This document shows positions 24,191 to 36,700 of a stretch of 64,000 nucleotides of DNA, piece by piece. Below the pieces are notes generated by a model. It saw only the letters and a program-made list of their open reading frames with translations. It made no database searches and was not told the origin of the DNA. Made by a program: the position numbers and the translations under genes. Source of the DNA: Magicicada septendecula (lineage: Eukaryota; Arthropoda; Insecta; Hemiptera; Cicadidae); assembly GCA_034769895.1 (NCBI GenBank), contig CM068367.1:316943986-317007985 (forward strand), written 5' to 3'. Every line of letters starts with the position of its first letter. The stretch's first letter is position 1.

Positions 24191-26720
24191 CTTTTATAGT
24201 AAAAAAAATAATAATGCTTTTTGTGTTGTACCAAATACCAAACCTTCAAAAATAATCAATAATTAAAAGAACTGTGTATGTTTCAAATTTGTAGGTGAAC
24301 GCTGGGGCACCTTTCCTAACTACATGAGAACGGCTGTCAGCTGCGATCGAAAGCATCATCCTATTAGCTACAGACACAGACTGCGTCTATGAAAGACGTG
24401 TAAAGAGATGAAGGGTCATGCCTGGAATGGTAAAGCGTACGGCTGTTTCCAATGTGTATACACTGCTGCGAACTATCAACTTTCTCTATAGGGAGTGTAC
24501 ATATTTACACTCTACATACTGAACCCATATGTGACAGACCTCTGTGCTCGCTTCATTCGCCCTACAAAGGCCTATCGATTTGCGGATTACTGAAAACATC
24601 ACTCGTGCGTTACGGACATCGAAGCATTAGATAGCAACGCTTGGCCCTTAAACAAGTCGTTTCTGCTCGCTCCGCTCGCAGCTAAGAGGATATAACACGT
24701 GGGTCTATCGCATGACAAGACTTATGATCACACATAACAACATTAACACATTCCGTCACTCCGCATTACTGGCTACATAACTCAATAATTGATAGGACAT
24801 CTCTACCGCTCATTGTAACATGTATACTACATCTACTTTCCCATTGTACGCTATCTTCATAAGCCTCCGTCTTACTTGTAGACGGAGGAACCAAAATAAA
24901 AGGACGGCAACCTAACCAACCTAAACTAGAAGGAACCAGCCTAACCTAACCTAGCAAAAATATTGAAGAAAGAGGTTACTCGCACAAACAAAAAAGTTAC
25001 AGAATTGAAACCTCATCGAATTTTGGAACAGGAACGTTTCTGCTAGTTGCCACGTACTTGGTCAGTTGCGACTAAGTGAAAGAACAGGTAAAAATGTCAT
25101 TGAACTGCGATTGTTAATTATAATTTATGTGAGTTTAAAATTAATTTAAGTATATCTAAATTTAATCTAAGTGTTTAACTTACTTTAATTTAATACATGA
25201 CGATTTTCTTAAGTCGGCAAAGTTGTTCTGATAGCCATAATGCAAAATCCGATTACCTGACTTCTGTTTCGGAATCTTACACAGTTGCCAGTACAGTTCA
25301 CATCGCATCGCCCTCACTTCCATACAGTTGGACATTATGTAAACTAAACGATAAAAATATTACTTTTTACATTCTTTCACCTCCCTTCTTAAAGTTACGC
25401 CCGCTACACGAACCACACCGTCTGCTATGTATCGATCGGCCAACGCCGAATAGTACTTTTCTAATTTCAAAGACATTCTACGCTTAGTTCCACATCTGCT
25501 ACACCAATCAACGTTATCTCATATACTCCCACCATCACAATCTGGCGTCTTCCTCGTCTTCTGTATCTACGTATCACGTTTAATTCTAACAAAATACACA
25601 ACACATACATGTACTGCCTGCCTCTATGCTATATAACGTCTTTCCTCTCGTACAACAGATCCTGTATTCTGACTAATAACTGTAAAGCAAATTCGGTGTT
25701 TCGACGATTTCTTCAAACACACATTACAAAAAAAAATATTCCTGAACACAGTGGCTTTTTTTCACGAACTTCCAATCTCCAAATTGGCCTGCACTGTTCA
25801 GTCAGTACTAAGTTCCACAAACCAGAAAGTTGTTCTACGTGTTCTATCCCAAAACCAATCAAAAACTTACTACAAGCTGCTGGTATAATTACACTTTAAG
25901 CTAAAATACGATTTTATTGTGGCAAGTTACAATTTCTATGCTCCGGGACATTTACATTCATTATCAAAACCGAGTCTCTGAACTCCGAACATCGTGTCTG
26001 GAGAGAATACGCTATAAAATCGCGTCTTCATAATGGGAACACTCAACACTGACAACCGTATGTAGGATCAAGAGAATTAAGAGGATTACAGCTGTGCCAA
26101 AAATCTACTCGTCACACTTCTTTTCGGCAGTTTGTAGGTTCCAAATTATTACGAGCCAAATAACGTGGCAAAGACCTGATAGTACTGAAGTTAGCCCACT
26201 GTTTACAAAAGCACTACTCTGATAACCAATAAAATGGGCTCCTCCATCAGATATCATGCACGCTACTTGTACCAAACGTTTTAGCTTCTTTATTTCATGT
26301 TTTCTGCTACAATTATTGTGGAATTGCAATTTTTTTGTAAGTTGGTAAACAGTCGTAGATGGTAATTTCTAAGCATAATTGATAAAAATGACTGTTTCCA
26401 ACAATTCAGAAAGACAAACTGAATATAACAATTTGTTCATAAAAATAAAAATGTAGTCTATATTCTAGTGTGACATTTCCAACTCAAAATTCCAAAGTTC
26501 GTTTCAAGATGTATTAAGCTACCAGAATGACTTATTCTAACTGAAAAATTAATATTAGTTTTTGTTAGGAGAATCGTTTAACTGACTTCAATGAATACTT
26601 TCTAAAATTGTGTGATCTAATTCATGCTACTAAAAATGTTTCCATATACCAAAAGCATAAACCACACGCACATACAGATCTATACAGTATGACAATACAA
26701 GCACCTGCACATCATCTCTA
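24191..26720. other. Gene-poor spacer
   Basis: No recognisable protein. A short run of CCTAA-like units (cctaacctaacctag, about 24945) resembles the insect telomere repeat TTAGG but has fewer than three units. Several frames of 70-96 codons near 25.2-25.9 kb lack motifs. Confidence 0.5.
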
Positions 26721-26722
26721 TA

Positions 26723-26750
26723 TAGAGGTGTCCAAATTATTAGACTCAAA
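26723..26750 (+). repeat. Left terminal inverted repeat of the Tc1-like element
   Basis: Begins TAGAGGTGTCC after the TA target and continues with the shared 17-bp core AAATTATTAGACTCAAA. It differs from the right end at three of 28 positions. Confidence 0.85.
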
Positions 26751-26818
26751 CAAGGAATTTAGGAAAAAATTACTTTTTTTTTCTACAAAACTCTTTATTA
26801 ACACATGGTTTACAACAA

Positions 26819-28051
26819 TTAATATTTAGTATGATATCCTTTGCCCTTTATAATCATGTTTATACGATTTGGCATGCTTTTCATTAGTGTTTCGCAGGTT
26901 TGTTTTATGTCTTCATCCCTGTCCCATATTCGTGTCAATTCAGCTACAAGATCAGTTTTGGTGTTGATTGTCTTCTTCTTAATTTTTTTCTTGACAATTG
27001 CCCAAAGATTCTCAATCGGATTAGCATCTGGGCTATTACCTGGCCAAGGAAGGACATTTACATTATTTTCTGCCAGAAAATTCATCACTGATCGGGCTTT
27101 GTAGCAAGGTGCCCCATCTTGCATGAAAACAAAGTTCCCATCAGGGAACCAGTCCTTTATTTGGGGCAAAAGTCTGGTTCAAGGACTTTTCTATATTGAT
27201 CCTGCCTCATAATGCCCTCTACAATGTATATTCTTCCAGTTCCTTTAGAAGACATCCAGCTCCAAATCATTACTGAGGTTGGATGTTTCACTTTCTGGGC
27301 AACACATTGTGGTTGAAACTCCTCGTGTTTTGTTCAGCGTACGTATTGGCTACTCTCTTCACATATTGAGAATACTGATTCATCAGAAAATATGACCTGA
27401 AAGGAAACAAAAAGAAAACATGCACTGTACAGTACTGTTTTGTTTTGCTGGGCTAAATCAGTAAAGAAAAAAATGACCTAAAAATATGGAAAACATTGCT
27501 TAAGGTTAGGTAACTTTAGCATATTACAAGGTTAGGTGTAGTATTTATCATATTACAAGAAACTGACAGCTTACCTTACTCCAGTCATTTCCAAATTTCT
27601 CTTGAACTTCCTTGGCCCAAATCAGTCTTTTCTTAGCCATTGCAGGTGTTATTTTTGGCTTTTGACGTGGCCTACGTGCTAGCAGACCAGTGGCACAAAG
27701 TCGTCTCCGAACAACAGACGGTGATACTTCTACACCATATGCTTTCAAATTGTCGGACATGTCTTTACTTGTTGCCCTTCTGTTTGATTTAGCCATCTTA
27801 ACTAGTATTCGCTCCATTTGTGGACTCATTTTGGGTTTTTAGCCACAGTTCCCTTCCCATTTTGAAGTTAGAGTATTCCCTAACCTTTCCGTTTCCTTCA
27901 GAAGTTAACTTTTGAGGGAAATGTTAATACGGCTGACTGATTTTTGCGAAACCTCAAGTTTATAGGCAATTTCACGTTGAGAATGTTTTTCTTTTAGAAG
28001 GCACTCAATCAAGGCCTTTTTTCTTGGTGAGAGTTCTGCTAACTTTCCCAT
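26819..28051 (-). pseudogene. Tc1-like transposase gene with a likely intron
   Basis: Start ATG at 28051 (MGKLAELSPRKK), followed by a helix-turn-helix (SQREIAYKLEVSQKSVSR) and a second one around RRATSKDMSDNLKAYGVEV and RRRLCATGL. Exon 1 (28051-27575) is exactly 159 codons and ends WSK. A 178-bp interval with GTAAG at one end and CTTTCAG at the other follows. Exon 2 (27396-26819) resumes with VIFSDES, the first catalytic Asp, then QDGAPC and PIENLW. Total length is about 350 residues, as expected for the family. Three in-frame stops (two TAA near 27907 and 27838, one TGA near 27335) and a one-base shift near 27175 inactivate it. Tc1-like genes are usually intronless, so the interval could also be a small insertion, but its borders and phase fit splicing. 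Confidence 0.85.
27397..27574 (-). other. Probable spliceosomal intron in the Tc1-like transposase
   Basis: On the minus strand it begins GTAAGC right after an AAG codon and ends in a pyrimidine-rich stretch (GTTTCCTTTCAG) right before the codon GTC. Joining the exons gives WSK-VIFSDES with the frame kept (phase 0), which is the sequence expected in the family. Without removal the frame stops within a few codons. Confidence 0.7.
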
Positions 28052-28441
28052 AACCTCACATTCAAGAAACACAACACTGATATCAATAAGGTTCCAATAA
28101 AAACAGAAAAAATAGTCTGTGGTAATAAATAAGAATGGAAGTATCACTAAATTCACTTAAACTTGTCACATATTAATTAAAAAACCACAAAAAATATAGT
28201 AAAACGATCAAATTTCCTGTAGGGCAATAAACAGAACAGCTGATGTACGTGTATTAATAACTGCTGCCATCTTTGAGGGAATTTTTATAAAACAAAAATT
28301 TTCCCAACAAATTCTTTTTACTGAAGGACAAATAACTATAGGTGATACATAAAAATATATTAATGGACTGTTAACGCAGCCCTGCAGGCTTGTTTTTTGG
28401 CTAAAAGTAGATGAATACAACAAGAATGTGAAAAAACAGAC

Positions 28442-28469
28442 TTTGAGTCTAATAATTTGCACAACTCTG
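28442..28469 (-). repeat. Right terminal inverted repeat of the Tc1-like element
   Basis: On the minus strand it begins CAGAGTTGTGC after the TA target, then the core AAATTATTAGACTCAAA shared with the left end. Confidence 0.85.
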
Positions 28470-28471
28470 TA

Positions 28472-30833
28472 TGTTCAGAACACAATTAAAATATTACTTT
28501 ACTACACAGTATGCCACTAATTAGGTTCCAGTACACTATACACATGTGCAGTAAGCAGTAAAAACATGCTTGCACACACACACCTACTGAATACATCACT
28601 ACAATCAGTAGACCACACAACAGAGCGCTGAGCAGTAATCTACTCCTAAACATATCTGCATGATATATCCAACTTTTCAGTACGATTTTATTCATAAATG
28701 CCACACTTTGGGGAAAACAGTGCAGTAAATCACTACAACCATATATATCATGCACTTTACTACACAAATTTAATACAACCGTTGTGTAAGGCACTTGTTC
28801 CTACTCATATTTTTTTAAACATACACTTCTGTATACTAAGGTACTACTTATACTCCTTTATACAACTCATTGTAAATGTTCCCTAACAACTGGTTCACAA
28901 ACGTTTTTATACCTCATCATGCCCCATACTTGTCTGAGTAAAGTTAGAGGAGCCATATTTGTTTCTACAGAAATAAATAAGTAATCGCAGGATTCCATAT
29001 GTGATGACACTTCTTATCATATAATACACGCTCACTTCAAAAATAATATTTCTCTATACACTGAATCAAAGAAACTACAGACCTGATTAACGATATCAGG
29101 TATTGTTGAGACAATTACAGTAGTATGATCAAAGCCATTAATGTCTGCATTGATGTCATATGTAACTAATGTCTGCACTTACACGACAAATGTCAGTACA
29201 GTGGCTGAAATGTGTCAGTCGGCATAGTCACCAAGTCATGAATATCAGATACAGTATTTAGCAATAAGAAAAAGCACCCTTTGATATTAAATTTATTGTA
29301 CTTATTTTTTTCTCATCACAAATTAATATAAAGAATTACTAAAATTTCAACATTTCTAATTCATGTTAATGCAATTTTCCTATGCAAATCAAGATATGCT
29401 GCAACAACTACATCGGAAGTATAAAAGCAAATTAAGTAGTGAGATAGAATTACATTCTGAAGATTGTGTTTCGTGCCATCTCACTAGTTAGAAACACCAT
29501 TATATTACTCACTGCAAGGATACTGGAAAAGACTGTTTCATGCTAAAATTTCAACAAGATATAGCAAATAAATTGTACGACTGACTCCGTTAACTAGCTA
29601 TCGCTTCACATTTACGATAAAATATGGAAATTTTCTACTGAATATAACAAAATCTGGCACCGCAATAAGAACTATTACAAACTATAATTTTAAACTGCTG
29701 TTAACCTTATAACAAAACTGTTACTTACAACGTAATACATATAGACTGAACTGTAATCTGTAAACATTTCCGAATAACGAACAGAAAAAACACAATAACA
29801 GATTTCACAGACACTAACAAATGTTCCAATTAAACCTTTTTTTCCCAGCGGTACTTCTGCTAAAACCAATTTTACTAGCATTTTTAATACTGAAATAAAT
29901 TAAAACATCTCTTTCAATACGATAACCGAAACAATACTCATATCACATGTCAACCTGTATTTCTAACGTTTTAGTAACACCTGATCTTGAAACGGTAACA
30001 CGTGATAAGACGCATATCGCACGCTCTTTTATTTCCGAGAGCACACCTTATCAGCTCTGTTCACACTGTCGCTGGGGACTGAATATTTCGACTGGATAAC
30101 CATTTTAATGGGCGAATTTTGTAACTAGCCCCATTCATAACAAGATTACTCTTTGGCGATGATTACATAATTGTAAATACTCCATAATATGTGTCTTACA
30201 TTACTATGACAGGGACGCAGAGACTGTACCCATTTTACAATCTTAAACACTTGACCCCGAGAGAATTACGTTTATTACGTATTATTTAATTATGTTATCA
30301 TTAATAATGATACATTTAACTAAATAAATACTAGGTAATGACAAGTCGTGGGATAAGACACACGATTCCAGTCTAAACACAGTTTGTTTCGTATCGTTAT
30401 CAATAAGGTGCAAAGCGAGATAACGCAAGACGCTGTTAAACAGTGCCAGCGTCGCGACTAAGCACACAACGCAGACGGATAATGATTAGCTTAACGACGA
30501 AGAGATGCAAACAGTTTGATAATGGCACAGAGACCATTCGATATCCCCGGTCACAAATGGACGGAAGCGGTAGAGAACACGCCTGCATATAGTCTTTTAA
30601 AGAGAATGTATATTTTGCATTTAATAAACTGTACTTGCGTATTTTTCAGCGTAACCATAAACGTGTATAAGCGACGTAAATAATATTTTTTTATTCTTCA
30701 TAATTTACGTTACTAGATGTGGGATTCGTGAATATTGAGTCCGCCGCCACCCCTATGTTAGGAGGTGTCGCTGTTCGTCTGCAGCTTCGAGCATACGGGA
30801 TCGTCGTGAGCATCTCACAGTAAACTAATTATA
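28472..30833. other. Gene-poor spacer
   Basis: AT-rich sequence with no recognised protein or repeat. The frames of 60-100 codons on both strands here are of low complexity or lack motifs. Confidence 0.5.
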
Positions 30834-31253
30834 CCCTGATTAACGAAAGAAAGTGACTGGCGGAGCGGCCGCGCGGCGACCGAGTTTGTAGTAAAAACAT
30901 TCCACTTTATAACCTCGTGGAAACGTAAAATACAGGGCGAGAAATGTCTAATGAACTGTATTTTAATCATCAATTAAAGACGTTTTTAACAAACTTTTCT
31001 AATTTTTAAAATCTCTTTTCAATAAATTTACATTGTGAGTTAAAGAAAAAAATACACGAATTTGAATTAAAAAATTAGGGTTTATCGTTTTTATTACGTA
31101 AGAACTCAGAGGTTAAGCATCGGAAAAAAATTTCTTGTAGACAAATGGTAGTCCACCTTCTTTAGTACAATATATCAAAAATTGAGATTCCTACGATTAA
31201 AATTAACGACGTTATTAATTTTTTTCTAATGTCCTGTTAACTCAGTTGTTAAA
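30834..31253 (+). repeat. Left long terminal inverted repeat (DD82E element)
   Basis: About 420 bp, mirrored at 33225-33643. The outer part is GC-rich (cggagcggccgcgcggcgac) while the inner part is AT-rich. Identity is nearly complete as far as about 31230 and then tapers. Confidence 0.9.
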
Positions 31254-31390
31254 AGTTGTACACGAATGAGATTTGCGTGACGCTCTCTTTAGATAACTAA
31301 ATGTAGAAGACATATACAACTTACACCTTGTACGTGATAGGAATACTACAATGGATTAATATATAAAGTGAATTTCACAGAGAGCAATGC

Positions 31391-32411
31391 GTGGCGCTCT
31401 GCGGCGGAAGTACAGTCAGAACCTATTGGACCCATTTTATTCGCGCGCTACCGTCATTCCCGTACAGAAAATTTTCGGGCAGAAAAGTGATTATGGAGAG
31501 AAGCGATGTCGCTGCCTGGAGGTGTCGTTTTCTTCGCCAAATCAAAGACGAGAATTTCGATAATATAATTTGGCTCGATGAGACCTGGGTCAATGCTGGG
31601 CATTGTTTGAAACAAGGATGGACTGATGAGTCACTTCAGGGGACAATGTTAACACCTATAGGGAAAGGTGAACGATTAATAATATGTCATGCAGGTTCTT
31701 CAAAAGGGTTTGTTCCAAATTCCCTTCTACTATTTAAATCGAAAAAAACCGGTGACTACCATGAAGATATGGATCACGACAAATTCTTCGGTTGGTGTTC
31801 TGAAACTTTGCTAAATAACCTAGAAGAGCCTGCAGTAATAGTCATGGACAATGCTCCCTACCATTCTAAGCAAATTGATAAAGCTCCCACAAGCAAAGAT
31901 AAAAAAGCTGACATACTTGCATGGCTGGATAGGAAAAATATTCAATCTACAACCGACTTGAAAAAATCAGAACTTTTGGAATTAGTGAAATGGCACAAGC
32001 CCCAGAACAAAAGGTATTTTGTTGATGAATTGATAGAGAGCAGAGGTCACAAAGTGATAAGGCTACCCACCTTACCATTGCCATCTTAACGCCATTGAGC
32101 TTATATGGGCTCAGGTTAAGGGGTATGTTGCCGAAAACAACAAAATGTTTACTTTAAAAGAAGTTGAACGACTGACTAAAGACGGATTTAATCGAATTAC
32201 TGCTGAGAGGTGGGAGCAAGTAGTGGACCACACCAAAAAAGTTATTATCGATGCATGGAATAACGAAGGACTAATGGAAGAAGCTGTGGAGGAAATGATT
32301 ATATCCGTGGAAGACAGCAGTAGCTCCGAGGATGATAATTGTTCAGAAGATGATAATAGTGATGACGATCCAATGGAGGGTATCAGAGAACTTTCGTTTG
32401 AAGACTACTAA
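31391..32411 (+). pseudogene. DD82E-type transposase remnant
   Basis: The first frame (31391-32089, 232 codons) holds GRKVIMERSDVAAWRCRFLR, then WLDETW with the first catalytic Asp at residue 63, GKGERLIICHAGS, and VMDNAPYH with the second Asp at residue 153. A one-base slip near 32069 moves the rest into another frame: PYHCHLNAIELIW (the Glu), VKGYVAENNK, and a long acidic tail (SVEDSSSSEDDN onward) to the stop at 32411. The N-terminal helix-turn-helix domain expected upstream of residue 30 is not visible before the start, so the copy has probably lost its DNA-binding part as well as its frame. An exon upstream cannot be placed, because the inverted repeat begins there. Confidence 0.85.
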
Positions 32412-33224
32412 CTCACAGCTATAAGTGTTTTTTATAGAGTGTTTTAATAGTGTATTTTTATGATTTATACACATATTTTATGAGCGGATTCCATAAAAGC
32501 TGAAGAACACTACAATACTTGTAAGTACCGTACTGTATTTATTATTTATTTGTCAATGCTAATAACAAGTAATTTACTAATTGTTTTTACATTTCAATTA
32601 CATTATAACAGTAAAATACTGTTATAATTATGCAATATCTGGTAGACCGAGCTTTGCTCGGTAGTTTTAAACTGTAAACTATATTTCATAGTTAAATAAT
32701 TAGTTATTGAGAAATTTGAATGGCATTAACAATTTCCCAGTAATTACATTGCACTTCAATTAGTAGTATTAAAGCTGATCACAAAACAAAAACAGTTTAT
32801 TAACAAGAAAACAATGAAATACCGTACCGCAAAAGAGTAATAAACAATCATTCAAGACTGTTATAAAAAGCATGTAGTTCAACTAAACCACAAAAGTCTG
32901 GTCAGATGTACGTTTTTGACAGATCTCCAGGTAGAAGATTAGATTAAATAAGTAGACAGATAACTAAGTATATACTTATGAGAGATTGGTGACTCGTAGT
33001 AAGTTGGCTGTGTCAATGTGTGAGCCGTGAGCGTATGCACCACTTTCTTTGGGCTGTTACTGTACCTTGACTCGATCGCGCGCCGTTGAGCGATGTTAGT
33101 TCTAATTTTCCTATATTAACTGATTGCGGTTATATTTCGTAATATTTGAAGGTTACATACCACTTTGTATTGATGAATACAATTTTGTTATGTTTATTGT
33201 GAAAAAACACAATGAAAAAAATTA

Positions 33225-33643
33225 TTAATAACGGAGTTAACAGTACATTTGGAAAAAATTAATAACGTCGTTAATATTAATCGTAGGAATCTCAATTTTT
33301 GATATATTGTACTAAAGAAGGTGGACTACCATTTGTCTACAAGAAATTTTTTTCCGATGCTTAACCTCTGAGTTCTTACGTAATAAAAACGATAAACCCT
33401 AATTTTTTAATTCAAATTCGTGTATTTTTTTCTTTAACTCACAATGTAAATTTATTGAAAAGAGATTTTAAAAATTAGAAAAGTTTGTTAAAAACGTCTT
33501 TAATTGATGATTAAAATACAGTTCATTAGACATTTCTCGCCCTGTATTTTACGTTTCCACGAGGTTATAAAGTGGAATGTTTTTACTACAAACTCGGTCG
33601 CCGCGCGGCCGCTCCGCCAGTCACTTTCTTTCGTTAATCAGGG
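33225..33643 (-). repeat. Right long terminal inverted repeat (DD82E element)
   Basis: Reverse complement of 30834-31253, ending TAATCAGGG and followed by TA. Confidence 0.9.
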
Positions 33644-33645
33644 TA

Positions 33646-35476
33646 TACGTACATAATACGTAGATACTACAGATACCAAAAACGGTTGCGAACGTCAAAT
33701 TGGTACGATCAGAGTACGTAACTATAAACGAAATAATCTGATCGAGTTCAGGTTTCCTATGCGATTGCAAAACTGCTGTCAATACAGGTTACCATCGGTG
33801 TTCAGTATCTATATGACGTGAACGTTAGTCATACGATAACCACAATATGTACAGTCGTTGTTCAGGGGTACAAGCGACAGCGTATACGCGCACAAAGTGT
33901 CCCTTCACATGAATCTTGTAATTACAAAACGCTGTTCCAAAAAACTGTTATAAACTAAATTCTGCAGTGTCGATAATTCGCCCACTTGTTATGTCCTAAA
34001 ACAATTAACTTCTTAAGAAGACTTTTTAATCAACTGTAAATTGCACAACACTGCACTGCCTTTATCAAGCGTTATCAGTGAAATATAACAATCTATACAT
34101 ACGGAGAATGAGGGCTTATCACGGGAATGACATTTGTCTGATAACGTATCTGGCAATGTTGCAAAGTAGTCATTCGCTTGGCCCATAGGTATGCGCAGTA
34201 TATAAACAAATACAAGAGCTAAATATAGCTTACTCACTAGAGTGCTCTTCCGTCCTACATGAGATAATGGCACGAGATGCGAAATTCAAACCGGGCTCAA
34301 TAATATAACCTTACTCTTAAACTTTATATAATAAACAAAACGTGCGTCCGTGATACGAATCGAGTCAATGCAAAATCCGTTTAAACGTGACCGGGTTCCA
34401 CAAACAAAAAAACAATTCACACTGTACATAAAACACACTGTCTAACCTCAACAGTTATTTCTTAAGTCAAATTTCTTTATTGCCAAGTCGTAAAAAGCAA
34501 GCAGCACAAACAATAGACATTTAAAACAATTAAAATACCTTTCCTCTGAATAAGGAAAAAACGTGTCGGTTTTCGCCGAACATAACTACACTGGCCAACA
34601 ACAATAAGTCAACAATCACTAATTCGTATTCAAAGAGTAAACTTCACTGAGTATAATATTGTAAGGAAAACTAGACACTATACTGCCGCTGCAGGCACAT
34701 TCAAAGCGTAAACAACAGATGCGTCACTACACGGCGTACAAACGGTCTTACTGAATTGCATATCTCAACACTTACCGTGTTGCCTAAATATGACGCCCCC
34801 CTACCAATTTTTTTTTCAATAAATATACGCGTTTTATCTTAACCGTTCAAGAGCACCACTTTTTATGTTTTAATAGATACTATAAATTCGCCTTACTCTT
34901 CACTTTCAACTGTGTTATCAAACAACAACAAAAATTCTGATCACACCTCTCGTTTATAACATACTGGTAAGTATTGAAACAAAACTTGGTAAGTATACAT
35001 TGGATTTGGTAAGTATACAAAATTCCGTTTTTCGAACGCTTTATCATTATATAAGTTTTAATAACGATTTCTATTATCGCCTGGGAAAAACATTAAAACG
35101 GCGAAATCATTCGAAACAACTATGCCACTGGAATCTAAAATTCGGTTTCTTGTTGTAGTCTTTCAAACACGGAGTAGAACAAAAAACAGTGGCAAGTTCG
35201 CGCGCCTTGTCGTTATTATCACACCGTTACAAAACTACTGGACAGTTAGTGAAAGCTATGCAGCTCCGCAGATGGTCCAACAGAAATACATTAACGTTTA
35301 TCAAAGTTAAAATTATTTGAAGGTGCAGGAGGCTATTTGGTTGGTTCGTATCTCATCTTAATTTTTCAGTAACTGCGCCTACTTTAAAACCAAATCGTAG
35401 GAAGTGATAATCAAATAATACGTTAATTACTTTCACAACAACCAGTCGTGTGAAGACAAAGTATCCTACAGACTGC
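33646..35476. other. Gene-poor spacer
   Basis: No protein or repeat family was recognised. Short frames (60-86 codons) have no motifs. Confidence 0.5.
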
Positions 35477-35501
35477 CGCTTGTCTAGGGATGGCAACGAT
35501 A

Positions 35502-35595
35502 TATCGATAGTTGAAATTTATCGATATATTTCTAAATATATCGATATATTTTTTATCGATATACATTATTTATATATTTTTGGATTATATCGATA
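35502..35595. promoter_or_regulatory. Left subterminal TATCGATA cluster (five sites)
   Basis: Exact TATCGATA at 35502, 35519, 35539, 35554 and 35588. Subterminal repeats are usual transposase-binding sites in hAT elements. The same octamer is the DRE motif bound in Drosophila by DREF, a BED-finger protein related to hAT transposases, so host binding is conceivable. Confidence 0.7.
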
Positions 35596-35720
35596 CATCT
35601 CTAAAACGCGATATATATCGTTTTTTTTTGTTATTGATTTAAAAAATGTAAAACATTAAATTCACTTCTCTTAAAATGATGTTTTAATAAGGCTGTAACA
35701 AATTGTGTTTTAGTACTTCA

Positions 35721-36700
35721 TTAACCCTCTAACGGTAAGGTGGACTTTTACGCATGCAAGGTAAGGTCTCGAAACGCCGCAAATTTATCCTTCCTTGGAT
35801 CTCTCGTAGTTTTGTCGTCATATCGTAAGTTCTGGATTAGAAAAGAGAATCTTTTCTGTGACATTGAACAGCGAAATACAGCCAGTCCATAGATTACAGA
35901 AAACATATCGTCAAGACATAAACCAGAGTTCTTCAAAACACCGCTCATATACAACAGCCCAATAAGAGCTCTTACCTCTATCAGGTTTGTGGGAGATGTA
36001 AACCACTGTACAGATTGGTATTTGATCTTCGATCTTTCTATTTCACTGTTAGTGTGGAGAACAATTTTTTCCAGCATCTCATCGGTTACAAATAAAGAAA
36101 ACAATTGTACCTCATCAACGATCCCTCGAGCATCGCCTTTTGGTCCGGGCAGGTGTGTGATAACATTTAAAGATGAGGTTCGTGAAAATTTGGAGCGTAC
36201 CGGTTTGTTCGTCCAGATGGTTTCTTTGTCTTTCCCCAATTCAAAAATCCTGTCATCATCAGTGTTTTCATAGGCAGTGTTGCCAGGTCAATCAGTCCTC
36301 TTTTCCCCACATGGCTACCCAAAATTTCTCCACTTTGCTATCAAAATCCCCACTGCCACAAATGTGTGTGCTTTATGCAAAGTGTCACCACATTTTATAG
36401 AGTCTGAGTGTATTCTAAATGTTTAAACATTATTACAAGAATGACATAAATATTAAAAACTTGTTTGAAGTACAATAAAAAAAATCATCAGCACTGCTAC
36501 AATCCTGTGTCCCTTCAGCTAAGTCGAACTCGTCATCTTCGTTATCGCTGTCTATAAGAATGTTATCTTCAGTCTCGGAAACTTCTTTGTCAAAATCTTC
36601 TTCTTCTAAGTCTTCTTCTTCTTCTTCTTCTTCTTCTTGCCTTTGAAACTCTGCTAATATTTCTTCAGCAGTGTACAATATTTTGTTACAAGCCATTATG
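35721..36700 (-). mobile_element. Internally deleted piggyBac element inside the hAT element
   Basis: A piggyBac-type end lies at 35721: target TTAA followed by CCCTCTAACGGTAAGG. Directly inside it is the middle of a piggyBac transposase on the minus strand, so most of the catalytic half has been deleted and the coding part is joined straight to the terminal sequence. The acidic N-terminus lies near 36433-36696. The opposite end (expected GGG-TTAA) was not found beyond 36700, so the outer border there is approximate. Confidence 0.75.
35748..36696 (-). pseudogene. Truncated piggyBac transposase
   Basis: The N-terminal part (36696-36433) reads KILYTAEEILAEFQRQ followed by a poly-Glu run and acidic clusters (DSDNEDDEFDLAEG), as is usual for piggyBac N-termini. 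A stretch of about 150 bp then does not read in frame; it may be an intron or a small insertion with GGCAGTG and CACTGCC at its ends. The second part (36239-35748, 163 codons) holds KDKETIWTNKPVRSK, then HLPGPKGDARG, the ALIGLLYMSGVLKN segment, FRCSMSQKRFSFLIQNLRYD and RDPRKDKFAAFRDL, in the normal order of the family. The frame ends there, before the catalytic Asp residues and the C-terminal Cys-rich domain. Confidence 0.85.

Larger units (their letters stand above)
26723..28469 (-). mobile_element. Tc1-like (DD34E) transposon, ends intact
   Basis: A 1747-bp element flanked by TA on each side (26721-26722 and 28470-28471). Terminal inverted repeats of 28 bp match at 25 positions and share the core AAATTATTAGACTCAAA, typical of Tc1-like elements. 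Inside, on the minus strand, is one transposase gene with the signature QDGAPCYKARS and SPDANPIENLW, with 34 residues between the second Asp and the Glu. The gene has several breaks, so the copy cannot make its own transposase, but the ends look usable in trans. Confidence 0.9.
30834..33643 (+). mobile_element. IS630-Tc1-mariner element of DD82E type with long inverted ends
   Basis: A 2810-bp element with ends CCCTGATTAACG and CGTTAATCAGGG, each bordered by TA. The terminal inverted repeats run for about 420 bp at very high identity, much longer than in most mariner or Tc1 elements. One transposase remnant lies between them on the + strand (31391-32411). The second Asp (VMDNAPYH) and the Glu (AIELIW, in the next frame) are 82 residues apart by direct count, matching the DD82E group described as Sailor; the family name is from memory. 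The near-identity of the two ends suggests a fairly young copy. Confidence 0.85.

Noticed and set aside
24930-24960. Interstitial telomere repeat
   Set aside because: Fewer than three CCTAA units, and similar short runs are common by chance in AT-rich insect-like DNA.
36270-36365. Separate MITE with GGCAGTG and CACTGCC ends inside the piggyBac remnant
   Set aside because: Seven-base ends without a clear target duplication are too weak. An intron or local decay explains the gap equally well.
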